Assembly (NCBI GenBank): GCA_032716605.1
Contig: CM064523.1
Span: 43,652,376 to 43,716,375, forward strand
Direction of reading: 5' to 3'
Source: Paralithodes platypus
Lineage: Eukaryota > Arthropoda > Malacostraca > Decapoda > Lithodidae
Length of the DNA stretch: 64,000 nucleotides
Shown here: positions 53,239 through 63,559 of the stretch, in pieces
How positions within the stretch are numbered: the stretch's first letter is position 1
Layout: the number at the start of each line of letters is the position of its first letter
Made by a program: the position numbers and the translations under genes
Notes under the pieces: generated by a model
Told to the model about the DNA's origin: nothing
Database searches by the model: none
Seen by the model: only the letters and a program-made list of their open reading frames with translations

Positions 53239-53640
53239 CACTACCGAGGATTAACCTCCCATTGTAGTACCTGCACCCTCTTTACCCTGACCATACCAAA
53301 ACAGTTTCTGTATGTATGTATGTTTGTGTGCATACGTGAGCGTTTGTGTGTACGGACATGTGCACACTTACTGCATGTTCTTATGTTCCTATATATGTAT
53401 GTGCGCACGTACGTGTATATACGTATGTTCTGTGTATGAGTAAGTAAATAAGTGTGTATATGTACTGTATATCACTTACTCTCATGGTTATTTTATGATA
53501 ATTTGTATTCTGCACATGCATCATTATTGTATTTATTTATTTTGTTTGTAAACTAAGCTTACCATCCTCATATCTGTACATCTCATGTTCATCCACTAAA
53601 TTGTAAAATGTGTATTTTCAGCTCATGAGGCTGCCATTCT
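52606..53640. repeat. TG/TATG-rich simple-sequence region
   Basis: Long degenerate tgtatg/tatatg runs (52640-53060 and 53305-53470) and a pure (CA)n at 53196-53234. Two similar segments near 52840 and 52943 (gttcgagcccgg...gagaatat) may be eroded SINE B-box remnants. No gene. Confidence 0.7.
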
Positions 53641-53651
53641 TTAACAAACCG

Positions 53652-53683
<32 letters not shown>

Positions 53684-53830
53684 GTTGGCCAGCCACAGGT
53701 GGTTGATGAGGACAGCTTGAACTCCTGTTTCATCACCCGGACTGCCTAGCTGTTCCTTTATGTGCCTCTTTAATATTGAGGGCAACCCCAGTTCGCCCTC
53801 AAATATGCCTTCTCTTCCTATCAATATAGT
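53652..53830 (-). mobile_element. Short LINE 3' end with (AAT)n tail
   Basis: (ATT)n at 53652-53682, followed by ggccagccacaggtggttga, looks like a minus-strand 3' tail and UTR. Family not identified. Confidence 0.4.
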
Positions 53831-53989
53831 ATACTACAAACACATTACATACTACACTACCTTTGCACAATTACTTATGATGACGTCACAACACCAAGTC
53901 TCGGAGTCCTCTGGGGTGGGAGTTGGGGTTGGGGGGGATCAATGCTTACCTTGGATTGTCCCCTGGACTTGACTTCTCAAATTGCCTGG

Positions 53990-55535
53990 ACCTCTATTTT
54001 GTACTCTATACATTTTTGTAAAATTCACAGTCTTTCCTCTAAATTCTTCTCTGTAGAACACCATATCTCTTCTACCAAACCTGACATTCTTTTCCTCACT
54101 GAAACTCAGTTGTCTAAGGCAACAGACTGCAAACAGTTCTGTATATCCTTCTACTATATCTCTCCTCAATTCAGCCAAAGGTGGATGTTACATGTACGTA
54201 CGTAACAATTTTACTTGCTCTCGTGTTCCCAACTTTGACTCTTGTCACTCTCTCACTAAATATAGCTGTGCTTTTCATCTCTCCCCTAATTCTATTCACT
54301 ATCCAAAATTCTTTGACTATCTTACTTGGTAAGTGGAACACATTCTATCCATATCTCCATTCTCTGAAATTTCCATCTTAAGATATTTCAATGTTCAGTG
54401 ATTGGCTGTCCTCTCTTTTCACTGACCAGCCTGGTGATTAAGCCTTCATCTTGTCTATCCTTAACCACCTAAAGTAGTTAGTTCAGCACCCAACCCGTAT
54501 CCTGGACTGCCCTGGAGATTGGCCCAACATCCTTCGACATAATTCAAACCTCTATTACTTCTGCTTACACTGTAAATCTTCTCCCTCCGTTGGGCTCCTG
54601 CGATCATAACCTTATCTCTATCACCTGTCCTGTCTCTCCAGTACGGCCTTCTGACCCCCCAAGTCGTCGGCGCTTGTGGCAATTTGGCTCTGCCGACTGA
54701 GATGCTCTACGGCAGTACTTCTTTGATATCCCATGGAATTATTGTTACTTCTGTGGCTGGGAACCCTCAGAGGGTGTCGTGTGCATTACCGAGGTAATCA
54801 TTTTGGGCATTGCAGCATACATCCCAGTCTCTTTCTCTCAAATTAATTCACAAAAATCTAGGTTTACTCATTCTTGTTGTACTGCCGTCCGCAATAAGGA
54901 ATAAGCATTCAAACGGTACCGTCGCCTTCAAACTCAAGTATCCTGTACTTTATATGTTTCTGCCCGAAATCAAGCCAAATCTGTCCTTCGACTCACCAAA
55001 AACTCTTTCATCAATTACAAATGCTCTGAACTTTGCAACTCTAGTTCAACCCAAGCTGTTTGGCATCTAGCCAAACCCTCTCCAATTATTTCACATCCTT
55101 GCTTTTCCCTCCTCTTTACCATCACCTCTTCCTCTGACAAAGCTGAACTCTTCGCTTAAACCTTCGCTAAAAACTCCCCCTTGGATGATTCTGGCACTAC
55201 TATACTCTCCGCCACTCTCTCAATTACCTATGCCCAATATCATAATCTCTTCTAAGGGTGTACTCTCTGCCCTCTCTGGGTCTCCCTGCCTAGGCAAACT
55301 TCTTCGTATCTGTCTTTCCTCTACTGTCTTTCTTTCTTGCTTGAAGTTTGCTCTCCTTTGACTTCTCTCAACCCTCCAAATATCGTTCAATTGCTCTCAT
55401 ATGCATCTCTAAAGTTTTTGAGACTATTCATAATTCAATATTTCATAAGCATTTATCTTCCCATAATTTATTTCAGATCGCCAGTACGGTTTCCGGGCCG
55501 CTCTACTGGTGATCCTCTTGCTTATCTTACTAACT
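53990..55535 (+). pseudogene. LINE-A3 endonuclease, linker and RT start
   Basis: Fragments in shifting frames: VEHHISSTKPDILFLTETQL (endonuclease catalytic Glu), a D-x-N region lost in decay, then an RT start with LMP/NIIISSKGVLSALS-like and CLGKLLRICLSS-like text, ending SDRQYGF and a GDPLAYLTN-like stretch at the LINE-C junction. Many stops and frameshifts; the most decayed of the three LINE-A copies. Confidence 0.7.
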
Positions 55536-55547
55536 TATCTTTTTATT

Positions 55548-56361
55548 TGCTGACGACAGCACTCTTTACGCCAGTCACCAAAACCTGAGTAGCCTTATAA
55601 ACTTAGTTAATGATGACCTAATCAATGTTATCAATTGGATAAATGCTAATAAGCTTACTCTCAACATCGATAAAACGAAGTATGTACAATTTCATAGAAA
55701 AAAATATATTCCAAACAATCTTGCTTCCGTAAAACTCGGAAATGTGCCATTGAAAGAAGAGGAGAATATCAAATTCCTGGGGATTGCGGTAGATGGACAT
55801 ATGTCGTGGAATTCTCATATACAAAACCTATCAAACAAAATCAATAAACAATGCAGTATTTTATATCTTACTCGCCACTGTTTCAACACTAGTGCACTAA
55901 ATCAACTATATTATTCTTTAATATATCCATCTGTATCATATTGTCATACAATATGAGGGGCAACAGGAAAAACTAAATTAATATCTATAGAAATAACACT
56001 AAAAAAAGTAGTTAGAACAATCACGTACATATCTAAATATGCTCATACAAACGAACTCTTTAAACAACTCGCACTTCTTAAACTAGACGATATTAATACT
56101 TACTGTAGCGGTTTGTTTGTATTTAAATCTCTTCAAAATCATAGTAATGTGGGTTTATTTAGTTACCGCATCAATGAAAGATATAACTTACGAAATACAA
56201 ATTCCTTAGAAATCCCTCATATGTCCTCAAAACAATCCCAGACATCTATTAACTACCCTGGTGCAAATATTTGGAATAATTTACCAGTTAATATACAGAA
56301 CAAACAGACCATCTCCAGTTTCAAACTAGCAATTAAATCACATCTACTATCAAAATATTAA
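55548..56361 (+). pseudogene. LINE-C reverse transcriptase C-terminal part
   Basis: The frame starts FADDSTLYASHQ (catalytic A-D-D), then WINANKLTLNIDKTKYVQF, NIKFLGIAVDGHMSWNSHI and LYYSLIYPSVSYC, an in-frame stop near 55955, then KKVVRTITY, HTNELFKQLALLKL and NLRNTNSLEIP, ending KSHLLSKY with TAA at 56359-56361. A typical APE-type LINE C-terminus; clade not resolved. 5'-truncated, so no endonuclease. Confidence 0.82.
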
Positions 56362-56843
56362 CACTCAACGAGCGGCTAGGCCGGTAAATTCTACTACCTG
56401 CCAAGCGGGTGGTTTTTCCCTAAACAAGCTTATTTCCGTGCTCTTTTTCATCCATAAACAAGAGCCAGAGCGTAATACAATTATGTATCCCTGAAAGGGC
56501 GTTAATTTAGCTTTCCAAAGACACCTGAACCATCCTTCTACGATCACTGGTTGTCTTGCAACGATCGTGCAACCGAAGGGCAAAATCGCTAAAATACGGT
56601 CATTTCGTTACATAATTACGTGTGTAGCGAGGGAGGGAAAGTGGATGTGTGTGTAGTATATGTCAGTAGGCCCACGGCAACCGTGACGAGCGGTCATGAG
56701 GCAACCTATGCTCCCCCCATCGCTCGTCTCTCTCTCAGAGCCAATATTGCGCCAAAATTGCACACTGACTTAAGTCGGGCCCCGCCACATAGTCCTTTCT
56801 TCTCCATACGGACTTAAGTCGGGCCCCGCTAAAGAAGGGTTAA
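56358..56843. mobile_element. TTAA element (AGCGGG type) at the LINE-C stop codon
   Basis: 486 bp with TTAA at each end. The left end ttaacactcaacgagcggct is diverged; the right end ccccgctaaagaagggttaa is typical. The interior (caagagccagagcgtaatac, cgatcactggttgtcttgca) is shared with 60466-61438 and 61569-63559. Confidence 0.82.
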
Positions 56844-57323
56844 TACAAAATATGAACATTGATGTATTACCTAGGGAAATTGGACTTCCACTGATTGGGT
56901 CGTGTGTTCTGTGTGTACATAATTATTTAAACTCGTATGTGTTCTTATGGATATAGGTGTATGTGTATGTATAAGCAGACTTTAGCATCAATGTGGGTAG
57001 CATAACAAGTATTGTAGCTATAGGTTGACTGGTGTGGAGCCCCTCGTTCCCCTCATGAGTATGGCCGTTGGGTGTGGGTTCTGTGGGGGTTGTGTAATAC
57101 ATTACACTCCGGGTCAGCCCGCGTGATGGTGTATGTTGGGGTGGGCGTGGGGTGCCTATAACTGCCATCCTCATTATTAAATTCAATACCGTAATTTTAA
57201 GTTTACTGCAGTAATCGAGTTATGCACAAGGGGCATTCAAGAGAGATTTATCTCAATTTCACAAACATTGTATTTTAATTGTATTTGGATTGGCTAAATA
57301 AAACTTATTATTATTATTATTAT

Positions 57324-57568
57324 TAACTCTTGGTCTTCCTCCTTTCAGGACTTTGGTGATACATTGTCTATTGTGCTAGACATATCAAAAGCCTTCGATA
57401 GAGTCTGGCATAACTCTCTAATTTCCAAACTACCCTCCTTCGGTTTCTATCTCTATTTGTGCCTTTGTCTCTCATTTCCTTTTATACCCGTGAATATCTG
57501 CAGTTGTGGATGGCCATAGCTCACTTCCTCAACCTATGAACACGTGTTCCTCAGGGCTCTTTGCGGTC
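57324..57568 (+). pseudogene. LINE-A3 RT middle
   Basis: The coding sense resumes after LINE-C: SWSSSFQDFGDTLSIVLDIS, KAFDRVWHNSLISKLPSFGF (RT motif A with the catalytic Asp). It then decays, with SSTYEHVFLRALCGLQY as a frameshifted form of the SGVPQGS region. Confidence 0.75.
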
Positions 57569-58796
57569 TCCAATATTTTTTTTTTTTTTTTTTTTTTTAA
57601 TTCCCAGTTTATAAGATTTTGTAAAATTTGCACTAAAGTAGATGACTTTTGGGCTTAGTAGACAGAGGTTTTGAGGCAAGTAAATTGTTACATAAATTTA
57701 ATAATTTTAGGGTAAATTATTGTGACTTCTAAAATTTGACATCAATAATTGTAATCAAGCATTTTTAACTTGAAGTTTCTTGTATACCATAGCTTACTTT
57801 TTGTCTGTTTGTATTTATTGTTTTAATTTTTCTATTATCATTATTGATGATTTTTTTAATTAATTGTTCTTGGTAAAAGAGTACTCTTTGTATAAATCTT
57901 CATATTTTGTAATTATTTGTCTTTATTATAATATATCTATTCATTGTCGATAGTATCAATTGCTTGCTTTTGCGATTTCCTTAGTTTATTTGTACAATAA
58001 ATGTAGGTTATTTGTTGGGTAGCTATTAATAGGGGTCACTTGAAGCATGCTATGCTTACAGGTACCTACCCGATAGCACTATCGTTAGCGAGTGCTGTAT
58101 ATTTTTGTTGTAATATTATAGATATCTTATCAATATTTGTATTTTGTACAATTGTTAATGTCTTGTCATGTTGCAAATTTGATTTTAAATGAACATTTTG
58201 ACATATGACATGTAGTTTCTTTATTCATGCAGAGTTTAGTAAAATTTAAAAGAACGTCCCGGACTTCCCAAATTCACTAATTCCTTGAACGTGACGATAG
58301 TGCGTTGTTATGTGTGTGATTAGTTTGCTTGGGAAACAGATTAACTTGCTCATGTAGTAATTTACACCCTGTGTAGTGGAATGTGTTCTTTTATTTCATA
58401 AATTTCATTTTAGTAAGCGTTGTTTCCACATAGCGATTTTGATAAGTTAATTTGACTTTATATTGTCTTTGTCCCAGTTTTGTTTTTTTAGTTTGCAAGT
58501 TTTACATTTTGATTTAATATTCAACTGTACATCTAGTCCGATTTACCATATATAGGGCACTTTCTGTGAGTCTGCCTGTCTGTCTTTCTGTGAGTCTGTA
58601 TGTCTGTCTGGTTGTTCACAAACTACTCCCTCAGTTTTCAAGATGGAGAGCCCATACTTGAAATGTCTACTAAGGATTTGGCAGAATAGGTTTTAAGCAT
58701 TTTTTTCCCTCACCCCCCGGGGAGAGAGGAACAGACCCCCAGATAGACAGCCCATACTTCAATTTTCCATCAGGCAGCACCGGGTGCCTCAGCTAG
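57569..58796. mobile_element. Unclassified insertion with poly-T start and Helitron-like 3' end
   Basis: It begins with a T-run (57569-57597) and is AT-rich to 58540. The final 250 bp (tgtctgtctttctgtgagtc; tccctcagttttcaagatgg) ends in caggcagcaccgggtgcctc, a hairpin, followed by agctag|t. A hairpin then CTAG before T is the Helitron 3' signature. The 5' TC end is not found and about 55 bp of LINE-A3 is missing at the junction, so boundaries are uncertain. A minus-strand poly-A retrocopy is an alternative for the T-run. Confidence 0.35.
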
Positions 58797-59222
58797 TGCA
58801 CTCTTATGCTGATGACTCTACCTTACACTATTCAGCTAGTTTTTTTCCACAACAACCCAGCATGCAATTAATCCTAAAGTCACTTAACAGGAACATTGCT
58901 CCCCTACCTTCTTATCTATCAATTATTTATAATTGGGACAGAGAAAATCTTATGACTTTCAACGCCTCCAAGACCCAATTTCTCCTTCTATCTAACCGTT
59001 GCAGTCTTCTGCAAGACTATCAATTACTCTTCAACAATACTCAAATCAATCCTTCATCTTCTCTCGATATTCTAGGTGTATTTTTTTCAGCCAACCTTTC
59101 TTGGAAATATCATATTACCACTCTTGCAAAAACAGCTCCCCAAAAGTTAGGTGTGCTCAACCGTCTGGATGGGTCCTTCAACCCCACACACTTATCCTTG
59201 CTTTGTAATGGGGCTCAGTGAG
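58797..59222 (+). pseudogene. LINE-A3 RT catalytic box and thumb
   Basis: The frame reads HSYADDSTLHYSASF (catalytic Y-A-D-D), WDRENLMTFNASKTQFLLL, SSLDILGVFFSANLSWKYHI and KTAPQKLGVLNRLDG, ending at TGA 59220-59222. It parallels LINE-A1 at 5960-5510. Confidence 0.85.
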
Positions 59223-59405
59223 CCCCTCTATTGAGTAGTGTTCGCTTTTCTCGAAAGAGTAGAGTGAAAAGCATTTTGCCTCATTAACTCACATCCTCTA
59301 ACAGTCTTTTTCTACATTTTTTGTCTATATGGATGAGGGAGACAAAAGGCAAAACTGCCTGTGACAAGTATCTCCCCCAGAGTTAATAGAGTGACAGGGC
59401 CCACA

Positions 59406-60465
59406 TCAAGGAACGTTCGAGCCAAAATGACTGGACGCACGGAGTTTGAAACAATTTAAGTCATAGGATGAGGGAAAGATGGATTCAGGGAGAGAGTTCC
59501 AGAGCTCAGCTGTTGAATAGAAGAATGATTGGGAGTAACGTTTCACTCTTGAGTTGGAGAGTTGTACAGAGTAGGGGTGGGATTGTGTTGCAAGACGGGT
59601 ACTACATACCCTACGTAGAGGCGGTGATATGCACTGAGAGAGCTCTGAGGAACACTGATTATTGTAGTAACGATAGAATAGTGAGAGAGATGCAACATTG
59701 CGGCAAAGAGAGAGATATTGCCGAGAGTCGGTGAGTTGATGAGAGTTAATGATATTTAAGGCTTTCCTTTCTATTTTGTCTAGAAGTGTTGTGTGAGAGG
59801 ATCTTCCCCACACATGTGAACAATACTCAATACAAGGATGCACTGTGCACCTGTACAGAGCAAGAAGCTGAGCAGGGGTAAAACAAACTTGAGTCGGTTG
59901 AGCACACCCAGCTTCTGGGAGGCCCCCTTAGCAAGACTGGTAATATGGTCCTTCCAAGAGAGAGCAGACGAAAAAGAGACACAAAGAATACTGAGAGATG
60001 ATGAAGAGTTGATTTTTGTATTGTTGAAGAATAATGGAAAGTCCGCTGGGTGTTCACGGCGGGTAGATAGATGGAGAAATTTGGTATTGGAAGCATTAAA
60101 GGAAACAAGGTTTTCTCTGCCCTAATTGGAGATGGTAGTTAGATCAGAAGATAAGTGTTCTATGGCTTCATTACGTTTGCTTTTGAGGCATTGCTGGCTG
60201 GGGTGTTCTGGGAAACTAATTGCATAGTGTAAGGTAGAGTCATCTGCATTGGAATGGGAAGGACTTTAGGTCCAGTTGAGAAGATCATTTATGAAAATTA
60301 GAATGAGAATAGGAGATAGGACAGATCCCTGAGGAACACCGGAGTTGATAGGATGAGGAAGTGAACGATGGCCGTCTACAACTGCAGCTATGGAACGACC
60401 GGAAAGGAAATTAGAGACAAAGGCATAGATGAAGGGATAGAAACCGAAGGAGGGTAGTTTAGAAA
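59406..60465 (-). pseudogene. LINE-A2 RT palm to C-terminus
   Basis: From 60465 leftwards: KLPSFGF-like, then SGVPQGS and a Y-A-D-D region in broken frames (about 60340-60220), TIQKSTLHHLSVF in a shifted frame, then 59843-59406 cleanly reads HPCIEYCSHVWGRSSHTTLL, DKIERKALNIINSHQLTDS and FKLRASSHFGSNVP, then stop. The C-terminal frame is more complete than in LINE-A1. Confidence 0.8.
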
Positions 60466-61438
60466 TTAACCCTTATTTAGCGGGCTAGGCGGTATATTTG
60501 ACCGTGCCGAACAGCGTTTTTTTTTTTTACCATAAATGGGGTTGTTTTCGTGCTCTTTTTCATGCATAAACAAGACCCAGAGCGTATTACAAGTATGTAT
60601 CCCAGAAAGGGCGTAAATTGAGCTTTCCAATGACACCCGAACCATCCTTCTACGATCACTGGTTGTCTTGCAACGATCGTGCAACCGAAGGGCAAAATCG
60701 CTAAAATACGGTAATTTCTTTATATAATTACGTATGTAGCGAGGGAGTGAGGGTGGATGTAAGTGGAGTAAATCTCAGTAGGTCCACGGCGGCCGTGGCG
60801 AGCGGTCATGAGGTAACCCATGCTCCTCCAGTCACTCGTCTCTCTCTCAGAGCCAATATTGCGCCAAAATTGCACTCGGACTTAACCCTCCAGCCCCGGC
60901 TATGTATTATATATATATTCCCCGAAACCCGGGGTTTTTGGCCGAAAAACGTCTACGCCTAGGCTACCGCATCTTTGTTATTTGGCTTGCTTCCGCATTC
61001 CCGTGCATCCCCAAGCGTAGATGTGTTTCGTACCTGTAGAATGGCGTTAAGTAGAGCTCTCTAAGTCAACTGGTTTAGTTGTGATGATGATTTCATTGGA
61101 GATAACTTTATGGCAAAAACAGCCACTTTACACTACTTTTCGATACTTAACAATAACATACAGGCACACACGAACAAGCGACGCACTCCTTCTTGTGGCC
61201 GGAGATGCGGGGCGTCGGTCCAGCCGGCTGTTGTTTACATGCGTCGGACGTACGCCTCGCACACCAAGCTTACATGCTTTGAGCTCATGAGTGTTTAAGA
61301 GCCCTTCCGGGTAGCTCGGGTATGTTTTTTATTGGTGTTTAAGAGCCCTTCCGGGTCTGAAGGGTTAAGGCGGGCCCCGCCACATAGTCCAAATTTTTCG
61401 ATTCGGACTTAAGTCGGGCCCCGATCTTTAAGGGTTAA
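60466..61438. mobile_element. TTAA element (AGCGGG type) inside LINE-A2, itself carrying a nested TTAA element
   Basis: 973 bp. Left end ttaacccttatttagcggg; right end gggccccgatctttaagggttaa, with TTAA at both ends. Its removal restores WHQSLISKLPSFG of LINE-A. The interior matches 56358-56843. A second TTAA element (60882-61378) lies inside. Confidence 0.88.
60882..61378. mobile_element. TTAA element nested inside another TTAA element
   Basis: 497 bp. Left end ttaaccctccagccccggc; right end ccgggtctgaagggttaa, both at TTAA. Its removal gives gacttaaggcgggccccgcc, close to gacttaagtcgggccccgcc at 56767. Direct repeats (gtgtttaagagcccttccgg) lie near the right end. Confidence 0.82.
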
Positions 61439-61876
61439 AGATTGGTGCCAGACTCTATCGAAGGTCTTTGATACGTCTAACACAATAGAAAAGGTCTCAC
61501 CGAAGTCCCGAAAGGAGGATGACCAAGAGATAGTAAGATATGAAAGAAGATCACCAGTAGAGCGACCCTTAACCCTTATTTAGCGGGGTCGGACTTAAGT
61601 CCGATACGAGAAAATTGGACTAAATGGCGGGGTCGGACTTAAGTCCGTGGGCGTATTCCCGCCCTAATTTAGGTGGAAAGCGAAACTTGGTGGTCAGGCG
61701 GTGTACTACAAGGGCCCACCCACACATCCCCACTGCGTGACCGTGACTAAGTGACCCTCAAGCAGCCATAATGGAAGGTCAAGATTTGCCCGTGTTCGAT
61801 TCGGTGGCCGCCAATCCCTAGTGCGTCGCGCCACCCTACTAACCACGCCCGGCTCACCACCCAGAAACTAGATATC

Positions 61877-62161
61877 ATGCTGAACTCTTCAGAACTTTCT
61901 AATAAGCTGTTGGATGAAACCGTCGAAGGTCTGGGTGAGAGTTTTGGTAGTGTGGATGACTCGGAAGACGAAAATAACCCGATCATAGGCTTTCACCCCA
62001 AGCATAATTTGCGTGGGGTGGATGTTGTGGTTGATATTGGACAGACCCTTGAGCAAATTGGAGACGTTCCTGACGAAGAACATACTGGTGTGGGCACCTT
62101 ACGAGCGGCTGGTGGAGTATATTTCACTGTGCCGCCCAGCGGGTTTATTTTTTTACCCTAA
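61877..62161 (+). pseudogene. Possible N-terminal remnant of a piggyBac-like transposase
   Basis: A 94-residue frame, MLNSSELSNKLLDETVEGLG then SFGSVDDSEDENNP, acidic and Ser-rich. Acidic N-termini are common in piggyBac-type transposases, and the position inside a TTAA element fits. No catalytic domain follows; after GVYFTVP the sequence becomes the shared non-coding segment. There is no motif that proves the family, so this may be a chance frame. Confidence 0.35.
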
Positions 62162-62389
62162 ATGGGGTTGTTCCGTGCTCTTTTTCATGCATAAACAAGA
62201 CCCAGAGCGTAAAACAAGTATCTATCCCTGAAAGGGCGTAAATTGAGCTTTCCAATGACACCATAACCATCCTTTTACGATCACTGGTTGTCTTTCAAGA
62301 TCGTAAAACACGAGTGCAAAAGCCCTAAAATACGGTACTTTCCTTATAGAATTCCCTGTGTGGCGAGCGGTCTTGAGGTAATTTATGCT

Positions 62390-62693
62390 CCTAATCATAA
62401 TACAAACAACCAAAGATTGAATATTTGTGCTTGGCATTACAACAGATGTAGGCCTACCGTATATATTATGTTTTCATATATTGTATGATACATGTGTAAC
62501 ATTTTTATATTATCACTCTCTCTCTCTCTCTCTCTGTCTCACTCTCTTTGTTTGTATTCCTTTGTACTCTCTTTGTCTGATGTAGGCCAATACGTATAGC
62601 GACTTCCGCTAGATCTAGATACCTTTACTTCGATCTACAGAGAGAGAGAGAGAGAATGCAGAAACTGAACTGAAGAAAGAGTGAAAAAGAGCC

Positions 62694-62724
<31 letters not shown>

Positions 62725-63235
62725 AAGAGTGAGAGAGATTAGAGAAAATAGAGAGATTGCAAGCATTTTATAGCGTATTATTTGCAGGCGTTCAGTAAAT
62801 CTTACGGTAATACAAACAATGAAAGATTGAATATTTGTGCTTGGCATTATATGATTGTGGGGAACAGATGTAGGCCTACCGTATATATTATTTTTTCATA
62901 TATATGATACATATGTAATATTGTTATATTATCACGACACTCTCTCTCTCTCTTGTCTCTTCCTCTCTGGGTCGGTTACCTATAGCCTACATTTATAATT
63001 GCATGTGACCTTGAAATTGCTTGAGAGTTTGATTGCAAGCATTTTATAGCGTACTATTTGCAGGCGTTCAGTAAATTTCTTACGGTAATACAAACAACCA
63101 AACAACGAAAGATTGAATATTTGTGCTGCACATCCCTCATACGAAATACCATTCCCACCGTATAGAGAGAATACAGAAACTGAACTGAAGACAGAGTGAA
63201 AAAGATATAATAATACAGAAAATAGAGGGATTAGT
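62390..63235 (+). repeat. Imperfect segmental duplications within the large TTAA element
   Basis: atacaaacaa...gaaagattgaatatttgtgc occurs near 62400, 62811 and 63090; gattgcaagcattttatagc near 62756 and 63031; cagaaactgaactgaag near 62660 and 63174. CT/GA microsatellites lie at 62514-62536, 62639-62655, 62693-62720, 62941-62954 and 63269-63283. Confidence 0.8.
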
Positions 63236-63559
63236 TGCGCGCGAGAGAGGGAAAGCGAGCAAGCCAGAGAGAGAGAGAGAGAAACAGACAGACAGCCAAA
63301 GCGAACGCAACCGAACGCGCCTGGGAAATAGACTACCTCCTCTTCCTCACCTCTTCCCACCCTCCACACTCATTCATAACATCCATTCATAGACTTATAT
63401 GGGGAGACGAAGAGTTGCTCTTTCCAAAAATGATCGTTTCGTTCGCATTGGAGCCATAGTAACGGCGCTAGGGCGAGTGAAATTGAGCGAATATTTCGGG
63501 ATTATGCCCGCTGAGCGGTACAGTGTAAAATACCTTACCACCCGCTAAATAAGGGTTAA

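Larger units (their letters stand above)
55536..57323 (+). mobile_element. LINE-C inserted in LINE-A3
   Basis: 1.8 kb, flanked by TAACT (55531-55535 and 57324-57328). Its removal joins cttactaact to cttggtcttcc as in LINE-A1/A2. It begins just before FADDST in RT and ends with an (ATT)n tail at about 57303-57323. A TTAA element lies at its stop codon. Confidence 0.85.
53880..59290 (+). mobile_element. LINE-A, copy 3, with nested LINE-C and other insertions
   Basis: A plus-strand, degenerate LINE-A copy. Start near 53885 (cggagtcctctggggtggg; compare LINE-A1 at about 11100 on minus). The endonuclease is near 54000-54700, the RT start at 54780-55535, more RT at 57324-57568, and the Y-A-D-D region at 58797-59222. 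LINE-C (55536-57323) and a further segment (57569-58796) interrupt it. It meets LINE-A2 tail to tail near 59290-59328. Confidence 0.82.
61569..63559. mobile_element. Large TTAA element with possible piggyBac coding remnant
   Basis: 1,991 bp with perfect inverted ends ttaacccttatttagcggg / cccgctaaataagggttaa. The empty site is seen in LINE-A1 (8838-8841). It contains two cggacttaagtccg palindromes at 61590 and 61634, a 95-codon acidic frame (61877-62161), a segment shared with 56358 and 60466, and a partly duplicated 3' half. Confidence 0.92.
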
